Below, one piece after another: positions 28,480 through 41,997 of a DNA stretch of 64,000 bases. Below the pieces are notes generated by a model. The model was not told where the DNA came from. It did no database searches and was given only the letters and a program-made list of their open reading frames with translations. Position 1 is the first letter of the stretch. Each line of letters begins with the position of its first letter. The stretch covers positions 180,055,741-180,119,740 of the forward strand of contig CM041465.1 in assembly GCA_023213395.1 (NCBI GenBank), written 5' to 3'. The position numbers and the translations under genes are program-made. This stretch comes from Cycas panzhihuaensis. Lineage: Eukaryota > Cycadophyta.

Positions 28480-30860
28480 ATAAAAGTAGACAAAGAATCC
28501 AAATACTAAGACTAGATAATGTGGAAGAATATTCATCCAAAGAATTTATCCAGTTTTATAAGAATCATGGCATCAAGAAATAGTTAACAATAGTATATAC
28601 TTCTCAGTAGAATAGAATAGCTAAGAGAATGAATAGAATGTTGGTTAATAAGGCCAAGTCAATTATAAAAGCTACGAATGTTTCGATATCTTTTAAGTAG
28701 AAGTAGAATGTATAGTTGCAAACTTAACAAATAAATGTATCACCAAAATTATAAGGAATAAAACACTTTAAAAAGTATGGTTAGATCGTAAGCTAATTGT
28801 TAGCCATCTTATAATCTTTAGAAGTATTGTATATATGCATATTCTTCAGGAGAAATATCCAAAGTTTAATAATAAGAGTTCCAAATACATTCTTATTAAC
28901 TACAATGAAGAAAGTAAAGCTTACAGGGTGTATGAATTAACATAAAAAAAGGTGCATACTACTTAGGATATTATCTTTAAAGAAGTACAACTTCAGAATA
29001 TATTTAGGAATAGGCCACTCTAAAGATTTAGCAAGACAAAGGAAACCGGATCTAGGAACAACCTTAAACAAGTTCCTTGAGATAATACTTTGTTGGGCCT
29101 AAAATAGAGTTTAAAATGAAGGAAATTGAGGAGGAGAATTTTGAAAATGATCAAGAAACTCAATTAAAACCTGAGATTACTCCACCTAAAAAGTTTCCCA
29201 AATGATATATAAAAACCATGGATAAAGCTTAGTTACCCAAGATAAAAGGCAAACATAAATTAAAAATGAAAGTAGATATAGTTAATTTTTCCCGATGGTA
29301 GATGTATTTGATATTAATGGACCCTCCAGTTTTGAAGAAGCTAGTAGGCAACAAAATTATAAAGCGAGAATGGATGTTAAAATGTGTGTTGTTAAATAAA
29401 AAAAAACTTGGGATTTTGTTGATCTACCAATAGGTAAACAAATAATTAAATATAAATGGGTCTACAAGACCAATTTCAAATCAAATGGCATAGTTGACAA
29501 ATATGAATCCAAATTAGTAGCCAAAGGATTCAATAGATAGAAGGTCTTGATTACTATGAGACATTTGTTCTAGTGTCAAAGATGGTGATAATAAGACTGA
29601 TGATAGTAATAGTTACTTAGTTCAAATGGTAGTTACACCAACTTAATGTCAAGAGTTCTTTCCTAAATGGAGATCTTATAGAAGAGGTTTATATAGTAAA
29701 ACCACTTGAATATATTACTGAAGGCAAAGAGTATTTAGTATGGCACTTGAAAAAGGCCTTGTATGGTCATAAATAGGCTCTAAGTGCTTAGTATTCTAAG
29801 ATTGATCCATATTTCTTGGATAATGGGTTTGAGAGATCACTTACAGATCTAAACCTATACAGCAAAGTATAAGAAATTTTAGTCATATTTATAGTACTAT
29901 ATGTAGATGATTTGGTAATCACAATGAATAATACCTCAAAGGTGTAAAAACTAAAGCATGATCTCAAAGAGATATTTGAAATGGTGGATCTTAGATTGCT
30001 TTATTATTTTTTAGAAGTGGAAGTGTGGCAAAAGCTTAGAAAAATCTTTATTTCACAAGCTAAGTATTCATGAAAATTTCTAAAGAAATTTAGAAAGGGG
30101 AGGATTTCTTCATACCCCCATGGAAACAGGTTTAAATTTAATAGTTATAGATGATGATGACAAACAAGTTGATGGCACATTATTTAGGTAGCTAGTTGGC
30201 AGTTTAATTTACTTAACTACTATTACACTAGACATCTCTTTTATAATAAGGTTGGTATCAAGTTTCATGGTTAAACCAAAACAAAGCCATTAGAGAGTTA
30301 TAAAGATGATCATAAGATATTTGTAGAGAACACTATAATTTGGATTGGAGTTTAAATTGAATAATGATTTTAGGCTAATAGGATATTTAACTTTTGATTA
30401 GGCTAGTTATAAAGATGGCAAAAGATCCACTTTAGGTTATTACTTTAGTATGAGTTCTATTGTTACCATTTAGAGTAGTAAAAAATAGCCTAATGTTGTT
30501 TTATCATATATTAAGGCAGAGCATAAAGTTATTGTTGCAGCTACGTGTCGTGCCATTTGGTTGAGGTAGGTGCCTGATGATTTGGGACTATATCAAGAAG
30601 AGGCAACTACTTTATACTGTGATAATCAAAGTATCTTCAAGATTTCCATGAATTTGATATTCCATATACATACTAAACACATCGAAATACATCGTTCTTT
30701 TATTAAGAAATAGATCCACAATAGAGAAGTCAAGCTTCTATATCAACCAAAATAGGAGCAGGTTGTTGATATTTTTACCAAATCTCTATCCAGAGATAAG
30801 TTTGATAAATTCATATTGTATGTTAGTATTAAAACGCATGATATTAACATTAAGGCAGAT
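28480..30860 (+). pseudogene. decayed copia pol of element D (integrase core to RNase H)
   Basis: Starts abruptly inside the integrase core with DNVEEYSSKEF (from DNGGEF type) and IVYTSQ, stop, NRIAKRMNR, the PQQNGVAERMNR region. Reverse transcriptase shows VKSSFLNGDLIEEVYI near 29650, KALYGHK, stop, A near 29760 and an intact LYVDDLVIT near 29897-29923. RNase H shows DISFIIRLVSSFM near 30232 and YCDNQSIFKISMN near 30620; it ends DIFTKSLSRDKFDKF. No Gag, protease or 5' LTR is present, so it is a 5'-truncated copy. Confidence 0.85.
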
Positions 30861-31195
30861 TGTTAGATTAACATGTGATCCATCTAAGTGATGTGATGAG
30901 TTACAAGAGTTAAAGTCTTAAATACACTTGTAACATATGTTATAGGAGTTATTAGAGTCCTTAATGGGGATGTGATAAGTGTCACTTAGTCATAGGTTCT
31001 TGTATGAATCGTTACTAATTCAAATACACGTGTAATATATAGGGATTAGAAAGGTCATTCTGAATGAATGAAATTTAGGTCATAAGTAGACCAATTCTAC
31101 TTGGTAATTCTCTCTTGTCATTTTGATCAATTCACGTGCTTTATTGATTTCATTTTGATGAGTTTTATAGTTTTAATTTTGATCCTTATCTTACA
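30861..31195 (+). repeat. 3' LTR of element D, copy 1
   Basis: Begins TGTTAGATTAAC right after the purine-rich AAGGCAGAT at 30852-30860, the expected polypurine tract, and ends CTTACA. Same family as the X1 and X2 LTRs. Confidence 0.8.
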
Positions 31196-31402
31196 CCTTT
31201 TATAGTCTTTCCCTCTAACCATTTCCTAACTAACTTATTAATGATAGTTTGTTAATAATAATAATAGTTACACCTATTGTCATAATTATAATCGTGGCCC
31301 CGCTTGTACTTGAACTACAATCAAATCTTTGTTCACACTTTTAGTCATACCTAAGTTATGATCAAAACTCTTATCACACTTTTGGTTATACTTGAGGCTG
31401 CG
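31196..31402 (-). repeat. F LTR fragment after D copy 1
   Basis: Matches about 11612-11828 of the F LTR (ACCATTTCCTAACTAAC landmark). It stops at the tandem duplication junction, at GAGGCTGCG, which corresponds to the F LTR sequence around 11820. Confidence 0.7.
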
Positions 31403-33791
31403 TTATTAGTAGGAGCACGTTATTTCATTACATTCATTAATGACTACACTAGATATATTTAGATCAAGTGTTTAAATCGGATATATTTCAACACTTTATT
31501 GACTTCAAACCTTTGTGGAGTGATAAAGTAGGCACAAACTACTCTCTCTAAGATCTAATAATGGGGAGAATTTATCTCTAATAAATTTAAAGTATATTGT
31601 GCACATCATGGGATCATAAGGTAACTCACCAATCCCTACACCCCACAATAAAATGCTATAGAAAAAGAAAAATTTCACCATTATCGAAATGGCAAGGTGC
31701 ATGTTAAAAGATAAAAAATTAGGCCATGAATTTTGGGCAGAAGAAGTTCATACATCTATCTATCTACTTAATAGGGGCTCCACCAAAGCCCTAAGGTAGA
31801 ATACACCTAAAGAAGCGTGGACATGCTATAAGCCAAATAGACCTCGCATAAGAGTCTCTGGGCGCCTAGCTTATGCACATATGCCTGACCAAAGGAGATG
31901 TAAGTTGGATGACCATAGTATCAAGTGCATATTTCTTTGCTATAGTAAAACTTCTAAATCATACAAAGTCTATGATCCCAAGTCAAAGAGGATCATGTTG
32001 AGTAGAGATGTTAAATTTCGTGAAGATGCTTATTACCATGATACTCAATAAAAGAAAAAAGAAGTAATAATCAATTTTAACAAGTCCACCAAATAAAAGT
32101 ACATGCCTTCTATGTTTGACTCTAGATGAGTCATCAATAAACCTAGTGGGAAAGGAACCTCTTCTCAACCTCCACCATAAAATCCTCCAAAATGGGTTCA
32201 AAAGAATCATGATATAAGCAATAATTTGGACAATAATCGGAGATCCACTCACTCATATAGGGTAAACTTTGCCCTTATGAGTATTGAGTCCCACAAGCCT
32301 CAAACTTTGATGAGGCTAATACATATGCTTCTTGGAGAAAGGCAATGGAAGGCGAATATCACTCCATTATTAAAAATAACACTTGGGAATTAGTTAAGTT
32401 ACCTCCAAATAAAGGATCAATTGGCACTAAGTGGATCTATAAAATCAAGTCCTGTTATAACCGATCAATTGATAAATACAAAAGTAGATTAGTCACCAAA
32501 GGTTATACCTAAAAGAAGGCATTGATTACAATAAAACTTTTACTCTTATTGCTTAATAGAAATAGTTTGAATGATGATGAGATTTGCAACCCAAATAGGA
32601 TGGAAAGCATATCAAATGAATATCAAAAGTGCCTTCCTCAATGGTTATATTGAAGAGGATATCTATGTCACTCAACCCCTTGATTTTAAAGTCAGGGAGG
32701 AAGAAAATAAAGTCTACAAATTTAAAAAGGTACTTTGTAGTTTGAAATAAGTACCCGAGCTTAGTATTCTTGAATTAACAAATACTTTAGAGATCAAGGC
32801 TTTGAAAGATCTCAAATAGACCCAAATCTCTACATTAAAATTAAGGGAGATTCTATCATAATTATAGGACTCTATGTAAATGATCTTATCTACAGAAAAT
32901 GACTCCCATCTTTTATGAAACTTTAAGGAATCCATGTGTAAGGAGTTTGAAATGACATATTTAGGATTAATACATTACTTCCTAGGTTTGGACGTATGGT
33001 AGGATAAGAATGGCATCTTCATCTCCTAACAAAAATATACCCTAGATCTATTAAAAAAGTTCAAGATCACTGACTACAAATCATTGACAACTATAGTAGA
33101 AACATGAATTAAGCTTTCCAAATCAAATAACTCTACACCAATTAATCCCACACTCTATAGACAGCTAATTGGTAATTTGATCTTCTTAATATCCACTCGA
33201 CTAGACATAACACACTTAGTTAGTGTTGTATATAGATTTATGTAAGACCCAAAGACTACTCATTGGCAAGAAGCTAAAAGAATTCTTCATTATCTTAAAG
33301 GCACTTGAATATGGGATATATTATAAAGCTTCATCAAACTTCCGTTGACATGCTATACAAATTCGATTAGGAAAGTGACATCGATGATAGAAAATCAACT
33401 TCATCTTACATGTTTAATATAAGTTCTAAGCTATAGCATGGAGCACTAAGAAATAAAATATAGTTTCTCTACCTATAGCCAAAGCAGAATATAAAGCAAC
33501 AATTGCTAGTGCATGTAAAATAGTATAGTTGAGAAGACTATTACAAGACTTTCATTAAAATAGGAAGGCCATATGAGAACTTGGTGTGATTATCATAGTA
33601 CAATCTGGATGGCAAAGAACCTAGTTGTCCATGAAAGAACGAAATATATTAAGATGCAACATCTCTTTATACAAGAGCTAGTATAAGTAGGAGAGATTGA
33701 ATTGGCATACTATAGTACTAAAGACCAAGCAGTAAACATCTTCATAAAAGCATTAGGTAAAATCAAATTTCATAAATTTAGAGACATTTAA
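31403..33791 (+). pseudogene. second copy of element C pol (integrase to RNase H end)
   Basis: Copy of 26043-28456 ending at the corresponding TAA (33789-33791). The reverse transcriptase motif reads YVND here against YINN in unit 1. Frame breaks partly differ between the copies, for example a two-base loss in the KVLESHK region near 32283. Confidence 0.8.
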
Positions 33792-33814
33792 TAAATTCAA
33801 AGTGAAAGTAAAGA

Positions 33815-36194
33815 ATAAAAGTAGACAAAGAATCCAAATACTAAGACTAGATAATGTGGAAGAATATTCATCCAAAGAATTTATCCAGTTTTATAAGAAT
33901 CATGGCATCAAGAAATAGTTAACAATAGTATATACTTCTCAGTAGAATAGAATAGCTAAGAGAATGAATAGAATGTTGGTTGATAAGGCTAAGTGAATTA
34001 TGAAAGCTAAGAATGTTTCAAACGTCTTTTAAGTAGAAGTAGAATGTATAGTTGCAAACTTAACAAATAAATGTATCACCAAAATTATAAGGAATAAAAC
34101 ACTTTAAAAAGTATGGTTAGATCGTAAGCTAATTGTTAGCCATCTTATAATCTTTAGAAGTATTGTATATATGCATATTCTTCAGGAGAAATATCCAAAG
34201 TTTAATAATAAGAGTTCTAAGTGCATCCTTGTTAATTGTAGTGAAGAAAGTAAAGCTTACAGGGTGTATGAATTAACATAAAAAAAGGTGCATACTACTT
34301 AGGATATTATCTTTAAAGAAGTACAACTTCAGAATATATTTAGGAATAGGCCACTCTAAAGATTTAGCAAGACAAAGGAAAGTAGATCGAGGAACAACCT
34401 TAAACAAGTTCCTTGAGATAATACTTTGTTGGGCCTAAAATAGAGTTTAAAATGAAGGAAATTGAGGAGGAGAATTTTGAAAATGATCAAGAAACTCAAT
34501 TAAAACCTGAGATTACTCCACCTAAAAAGTTTCCCAAATGATATATAAAAACCATGGATAAAGCTTAGTTACCCAAGATAGAAGGCAAACACAAATTAAA
34601 AATGAAACTAGATATAGTTAATTTTTCCTTGATGGTAGATGTATTTGATATTAATGGACCCTCCAGTTTTGAAGAAGTTAGTAGGTAAAAAAAGTAGAAA
34701 GTAGTAATGGATGTTAAAATGTGTGTTGTTAAATAAAAAAAAACTTGGGATTTTGTTGATCTACCAATAGGTAAACAAATAATTAAATATAAATGGGTCT
34801 ACAAGACCAATTTCAAATGAGACAAGATAGTTGATAAATATAAGGCCAAATTAGTAGCCAAAGGATTCAATAGATAGAAGGTCTTGATTACTATGAGACA
34901 TTTGTTCTAGTGTCAAAGATGGTGATAATAAGACTGATGATAGTAATAGTTACTTAGTTCAAATGGTAGTTACACCAACTTAATGTCAAGAGTTCTTTCC
35001 TAAATGGAGATCTTATAGAAGAGGTTTATATAGTAAAACCACTTGAATATATTCAAGGCAAAGAGTATTTAGTATGGCACTTGAAAAAGGCCTTGTATGG
35101 TCATAAATAGGCTCTAAGTGCTTAGTATTCTAAGATTGATCCATATTTCTTGGATAATGGGTTTGAGAGATCACTTACAGATCTAAACCTATACAGCAAA
35201 GTATAAGGAATTTGAGTCATATTTATAGTACTATATGTAGATGGTTTGGTGATCACAATGAATAATACTTCAAAGGTTTAAAAACTAGAGCATAATCTCA
35301 AAGAGACATTTGAAATGGTGGATCTTAGATTGCTTTATTATTTTTTAGAAGTGGAAGTGTGGCAAAAGCTTAGAAAAATCTTTATTTCACAAGCTAAGTA
35401 TTCATGAAAATTTCTAAAGAAATTTAGAAAGGGGAGGATTTCTTCATACCCCCATGGAAACAGGTTTAAATTTAATAGTTATAGATGATGATGACAAACA
35501 AGTTGATGGCACATTATTTAGGTAGCTAGTTGGCAGTTTAATTTACTTAACTACTATTACACTAGACATCTCTTTTATAATAAGGTTGGTATCAAGTTTC
35601 ATGGTTAAACCAAAATAAAGTCATTGAAAAGCTATAAAGAGGATCATAAGATATTTGTAGAGAACACTATAATTTGGATTGGAGTTTAGCTAGAATAATG
35701 ATTTTAGGCTAATAGGATATTTAAATTTTGATTAGGCTGGTTATAAAGTTAGCAAAAGATCCACTTTAGTTTATTACTTTAGTATGAGTTCTACTATTAC
35801 CACTTAGAGTAGCAAGAAATAGCCTAATGTTGTTTTATCATATATTGAGGTAAACTATAAAGTTATTGTTACAGCTACTTGTGAGGCCATTTGGTTGAGG
35901 TAGGTGCCTGATGATTTGGGACTATATCAAGAAGAGGCAACTACTTTATACTGTGATAATCAAAGTATCTTCAAGATTTCCATGAATTTGATATTCCATA
36001 TACATACTAAACACATCGAAATACATCGTTCTTTTATTAAGAAATAGATCCACAATAGAGAAGTCAAGCTTCTATATCAACCAAAATAGGAGCAGGTTGT
36101 TGATATTTTTACCAAATCTCTATCCAGAGATAAGTTTGATAAATTCATATTGTATGTTAGTATTAAAACGCATGATATTAACATTAAGGCAGAT
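33815..36194 (+). pseudogene. second copy of element D pol
   Basis: Copy of 28480-30860 with the same order of integrase, reverse transcriptase and RNase H. The catalytic motif is YVDG here (near 35235) against YVDD in unit 1. The polypurine AAGGCAGAT is kept before the LTR. Confidence 0.8.
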
Positions 36195-36531
36195 TGTTAG
36201 ATTAACATGTGATCCATCTAAGTGATGTGATGAGTTACAAGAGTTAAAGTCTTAAATACACTTGTAACATATGTTATAGGAGTTATTAGAGTCCTTAATG
36301 GGGATGTGATAAGTGTCACTCGATCCACGAGGTTCTTGTATGAATCGTTACTAATTCAAATACACGTGTAATATATAGGGATTAGAAAGGTCATTCTGAA
36401 TGAATGAAATTTAGGTCATAAGTAGACCAATTCTACTTGGTAATTCTCTCTTGTCATTTTGATCAATTCACGTGCTTTATTGATTTCATTTTGATGAGTT
36501 TTATAGTTTTAATTTTGATCCTTATCTTACA
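36195..36531 (+). repeat. 3' LTR of element D, copy 2
   Basis: Nearly identical to 30861-31195; one visible difference is a short altered stretch near 36318-36332 (CACTCGATCCACGAGG against CACTTAGTCATAGG). Confidence 0.8.
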
Positions 36532-36808
36532 CCTTTTATAGTCTTTCCCTCTAACCATTTCCTAACTAACTTATTAATGATAGTTTGTTAATAATAATAA
36601 TAGTTACACCTATTGTCATAATTACAATCTTAGCCTTGGTTGTACTTGAACTACAATCAAATCTTTAGCTATACTTTTAGTCATACCTAAGTTATGATCA
36701 AAACTCTTATCACACTTTTGGTTATACTTGAGCTACAATCAAAATTTTAGTCGCACTTCTAATTGTACTCAGATTTGCTCTCTTAAGCTTGATTTTCCTC
36801 TACACACA
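36532..36808 (-). repeat. F LTR fragment after D copy 2
   Basis: Matches about 11612-11896, including the LTR end (TTTTCCTCTACACACA against TTTTCCTTCACACA). No F interior follows, so it is an isolated piece. Confidence 0.7.
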
Positions 36809-38720
36809 AAAATAAAACATACAAGTAGCACAACAATGTTGATAAAGAATCTCAAACAAATTCTTTAAGTGGGAAATTCTCCTATAAGAGGCACATGATT
36901 CTATTCTATGAGAATAGTTAGAATAGATAGAAGGGGCAAATGTTAGATGAATGACATTGGAAAAATCCAAAATTCTCTTATTTATCCCAAGAGGTATGCT
37001 CTATTTTTAGAAATCATTTTTAAGTTCAACAATCAGTATGGTTGCAAATAGACCTCCATTATTAGACTACTTATTAGTTAAAATCTCATAGTTAAAAGGA
37101 TTATTTATGGAAGCACATGTGGTGCCAAAGAATTTTAAGGGCAATTGGATAGGATTTGTTGTATTCATATGAGATGGTTCTAAACATGCCACAACATTGG
37201 GCATTAACATCTTAAGTTATCTTAAATAAAAAATTGTAATAGATAATATGAGCCATCACAAGAAGAATTCCAAGTTCACAAAAAAAATCATCACTTTCCA
37301 ACCAATTTAATATTAAGATTATGTGGCATTATAAAAGGGGTATAATATAATTGGATAAGGTTCCTATCTAAAACAATCTTATATAATTTAGAATTCATTC
37401 ATAGAGTGACAACCTTTGCCACTTGCTTTTAACCTATTATAATTTTAGACTACTTGTATCAATAATATTTGCCTAAAACCATTGGAGTAAGGCTTTACCC
37501 AGTTGTAATATTGGTTGAAAAAATATAGAAAAGATACCAATGTCATCTCTAAAAAAGTAATCATTGTGAACATTCTAAAATAAACTGCTGGTTTTGCTTT
37601 CACATAGTGGAGGTTACACACTCAAATAGTAAAGGGAGAAATATCATCAATATGAGCTAAGAGGAAGCATTATGCAATTAAAATTAAAGAGATGGCTAAA
37701 GGAAAGCAAGTCATCAAGTTGATAGAGGGTGTGGAAGAAATTTTACCTCCAACATATTAGGAACCTATTATCTTACAACAAGATAAGCAGAAAATTATTC
37801 AACCACAAGTAGAGGATTATGAAGAAATTATGCTTGTTCGCAGCCCAAATTTACTTTGGTTGATTGTTCAAGAAGCTTCAACTTCAAAATCTAAATCACC
37901 CAATATAGCTTAATAGTTTGCACAACCTGAGGAAGAATTAGAGTATTTTTTCTATAAATGACCATATCTTTAAAGAAGTATTAGATCCAACCTATTATGA
38001 TAGCAACATATCTAATTGGAATCCCTTTTCTAGAAAAAGTAATTTAAACATTAACATAAGAATTAGAAAGAAAGATGAAGCCAACCCCTCATATTTCAAT
38101 TGGATTGATTTATTAATTACAAAATGAATTGGAAAGTAAGTAAAGGAAACTAGAATTTTTCACTAAATCTATTAAGGAATAGGTTGATGATGTTTCCCTT
38201 ATTTCTCCCAAAGGGGCTTTACTCCAAGAAATATTCTAAGAAAAGATTCCACCTCATTTGCAAGATATCATAATAAAACTTGGTTCTTAGATCTTATCTA
38301 TCATAAAATGTTATAAGGAATTATGGGAAACTAATGTTAATATATGAAACATCAAGAAAAACTAAAGTAGGAACAAGCTCACAAAGTGGAATTTCAATTG
38401 TAATTCGAGTTCACATTACAACAAAATTGCAAATAAAGAACTATCCATATCAATTACAATAGTTACAACAAGAGAATATGGATGAATCCAAGACAAAATT
38501 ATATCTTATGAAGGAAGAAACTCTTCAATTGATTAGAGAGATGGAATGTAAAGGCATGATGATTCTTCCAAGCTTTAGCAAGCTTGATTTGCAAGAGTTA
38601 AGGAATTATTAGGCTAGGTTGAATAAGTAACATTAGCAATATGGGATTGCTCCTCATGTTATTTATATGTATTAAGGTCAAAAAGAATATAGGAGAGAGA
38701 ATTGTTGATTCCTTTTTATG
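36809..38720 (+). pseudogene. decayed coding-like stretch of unknown family
   Basis: Plus-strand readings with long partial openness: about 37692-37910 (MAKGKQVIKLIEGVEE, then EPIILQQDKQKIIQPQVEDY) and 38120-38700 (KGALLQEIF, MKEETLQLIREMECKG, FSKLDLQELRNY). Composition is Glu, Lys and Gln rich, coiled-coil like. I cannot connect it to a known family; a Gag-like or other element-encoded protein is possible. Stops and shifts rule out function. Confidence 0.35.
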
Positions 38721-40234
38721 AATAAAGGCATCTGTCTCAACGGTGGAGAGGCAAGATGTATACAGGTGATATAACTCTACAGTTTTATATCGACTTTTAA
38801 GAAGAAATGCCCTAAAACTATTGTGATCACATGTTGCAACATATAGTAGTCATTTTCAGTATTTGACTATAAATAAAATGCAATAGTGATAAGACAAAAA
38901 AAATAGTTGGTTAATAGTTAGAAATAGTTGTAACTATGAAGTATATGAGTGTAATTATGTATGGAAAAGATGAATCTATGTATGGAACTAAGTGTGTTTC
39001 TTGTGAGAAGGATTTACCATACTTTGAATGGAAAATCCTTCTCCCACAAATAAAATGACTAATATTTTGAGGCCTTTATTGTGCACTATATTGTGAATCT
39101 TTGTTTGTTAAATGCATGTTATTTATTATTATACAATTTATTATTATTGGGGTGAGTGATCAAAGAGAACACATTAATTAATGAGGATTTAATTTTTAGA
39201 TTTGTTACCCAACAAACATAAGATATATTGAGAAAACAAAGCTAGGTTTCAAGAATGATCCTTAAGGTATAAAGCTTGTGTAATAATGAATGGAGTGGAT
39301 CATCTCTCATTCCAATCCTCTTCATGGCTAGTGTGGCTCGTGATAAGCATCAATTATAACACTTTTATTTGGTTGTTTATTTAAAATGAGCATTTGATAT
39401 TAATGCTAAGATGTTTAAGTATGTTTTGAACATTCTTATTTTCAATTTAATTGTATAATATAAGTGATATACAATTACAATAAATTTATCACCATTAATT
39501 GTATGCCTTTCTAAGTGGATTAGCATTCAAGGAACTTATCAAGTTAAGAACATTGTTGTCTACATCTAGCCATTCATCAAGGAAATGTTTACAATTTGAA
39601 ATGAAACAAGAATGTATGATATATTTCACCTTATTTTTTATATAAGTATTATAGGTACAATGAAAAGTAGTATATGTTGGACAATTAGTAACTTCTAAGG
39701 GCTAGGAGCCTACTTATGTAAGGTTTATGTTTAAACTTGCCTAATTTTAACATGATATTTTAATTAAACTTACCTAATCTTTACATAATATTTCAATTTA
39801 TAAGCTATATAATATTAGATTTAAAATGGCACTATTGTATTAAATAAGTACTTACTTTTAATTTTCAAAAGTATTTCCTTGAAAGAAAGTAAAAATGAAG
39901 GATTTGAATTACGTGAAAGTTATATTTTGAAAGTTGCATTTGGCTCTTAATTTTAGTTAACACTTACAAAATGTAGGGTTATTGAGTTCATAAACCTAGC
40001 TAGCAGGGTTCGAGAATCTAGTTCCAACGTGAATTGGGTGTATAAGTTCAATTTTGAGTTTGGTTAAACCCTAGATTACATCCTTTTATCGTATGTTTCT
40101 AACCATTTTAGGACTATATCTAGGTTATTTATGGTAATTTCTATGATATTTCTAGGTTGTTTATAATTGTTTTTGGGTAGTTTTAGGTTTTGTTTGCTCT
40201 CTCTTTTTTTAACATATATTTCACTATTATTGTA

Positions 40235-40291
<57 letters not shown>

Positions 40292-41997
40292 ATATATATA
40301 CTTTTATTTTTATTTACAGAGATGTTCAATGTATCATTGTATATGTGTTTAATGATTATTTTTAATGTTTATGATTTTTTTTTACTTCTTTTATTTATTT
40401 CTTTTAATTAAGAAAGAAACCAAACCTGAACTTACAAATCTAATTTTTGAATGGAGGAACTAAATTCTTCAAACCTCAAAACTTGCAAACCACCAAACCC
40501 AACAACCTTAGAAAAGAAATATTTTTATTGCATACTCTACAACATAAATGTACTTGACTAATTATCTTGAAGTTTTCAATTTACTTCCACTACATAAGAA
40601 AACACTTGATTTACATAAAGCCTGACAAAACTATAGGAGGCTTTGTAAATTTATTAAAAGTTAACAAGTCATTACCTTGATTTGAAAGCATTAATAATTA
40701 ATGCTAGTAGATTGGATCCAACCTAACATCAAGATTAGAGTTATTAGTAATCTATATTGTACAATGTACACAGGCATGCATATAATAAGTCTTAATATAA
40801 GCAAAATTATTTGTTGTAATTATTTGATAGCCAAAGCTAGATAACATTTATCATCACAACAATCTATCCCATGATAAATTACTTAATGATATTCAAGGAC
40901 ATTTTACGAACATGCAACTTTCATGATGTTCTAAAGAAGATATTTTGGCAATTAAGCTGCATACAATAATGTAAGCTCAATAAATGATTCAGGAGATCAT
41001 AAAGATGATGGTAATCTAGTAGCCATACAATTGGTTACATATAAATTGCATTTTCTTTATATTTTATTACTACAGTTTGAAATACTTTCCCTTATTTTAT
41101 TTTGGCAAAGAAATATTGGCTAAGTTCTTATTACTTTATAATGAAGTAAAATGTCATAACTCTCATTGTACATGTAGTTATAATACTATAGTGTCACCAC
41201 CCTCTTATTTTACATGACAGAAGTTGTGACACAATATTGTAATAATGCTCTCTAAGAGTACTTAAGCTTAAAAGACATATGCAATAAAATTATAAGATCA
41301 ACAAGCAACACATTGTGCTAGTAATCCAAATAATTATTAATATATATGTGCATTCTATGTGATATGATTATGTAATGAAACATGCTTACAATGCAAAGAT
41401 AAATATTTAGACATGCAACATCATCATAATATGCAATATCTCATAAAGGAAATAATTATTCAAAAATTGGATTAACATTGCTTAGTTTTATAAAAGTATC
41501 CACATAAATTCAAAGAATGAAAACTTATCTTTTTTAGAAAAAGCTAGATGGCTCAAACATATTCACCACCTAACCAACTAGAAGCCTATCACAAAAAATT
41601 GGTACTAAACTGAGACACATGACATGAATATAAGAGTACTAATTTTTTAATACAAGCTTTTACAACTCCTTTCCAAATCACCAAAACAATAGAATAATAG
41701 CTCAACAGTTATTATGACATCAATAAATAACCTAAACTAACTATGCGGCTCAGTAATAACAACTCTAAGATTCAATATTACACCTCATATATGTTCAACA
41801 TAAAACATACATATATATCAGGCTCTCTATAATAGAGCCAATACCATCCTGTGGCATCTCACCATATTAATATATTAAAGCCCAACCAATGGTTTCACAC
41901 CACAAATGGCATCATATCATGTCGAAACTATGTCCACAAATAAGTTGTGGTACTCATAACTCTCCTAACATCACATTAAGACCTTTAGCATCATATT
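38721..41997. other. AT-rich non-coding stretch
   Basis: No reading frame, LTR edges or repeats apart from the (TA)n array at 40238-40301. Between about 41740 and 42060 short degenerate repeats built around ATCACATTAAG recur. Confidence 0.6.
40238..40301. repeat. (TA)n microsatellite
   Basis: About 30 TA units with one C interruption near 40290. Confidence 0.95.

Larger units (their letters stand above)
26043..31402 (+). repeat. tandem duplication unit 1 (5.4 kb)
   Basis: This block (C integrase to the middle of an F LTR) is repeated directly at 31403-36740. The unit start aligns ATTAGTAGGAACACG at 26043 with ATTAGTAGGAGCACG at 31405. The unit end lies inside the F LTR after TTATACTTGAG. 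Confidence 0.9.
31403..36740 (+). repeat. tandem duplication unit 2
   Basis: Direct copy of 26043-31402; the offset falls from 5362 to about 5334 because of small deletions in unit 2. Long stretches are almost identical (32760-33210, 33640-34010, 34080-34600) and alternate with clearly diverged patches (31440-31680, 33300-33600). After the unit, the F LTR continues to 36808, which marks this as the original right flank. Confidence 0.9.

Noticed and set aside
27837-30860. Alternative genetic code reading TAG as Gln
   Set aside because: Trp codons are also replaced, TAA and TGA stops occur too, and frameshifts are common; decay explains it.
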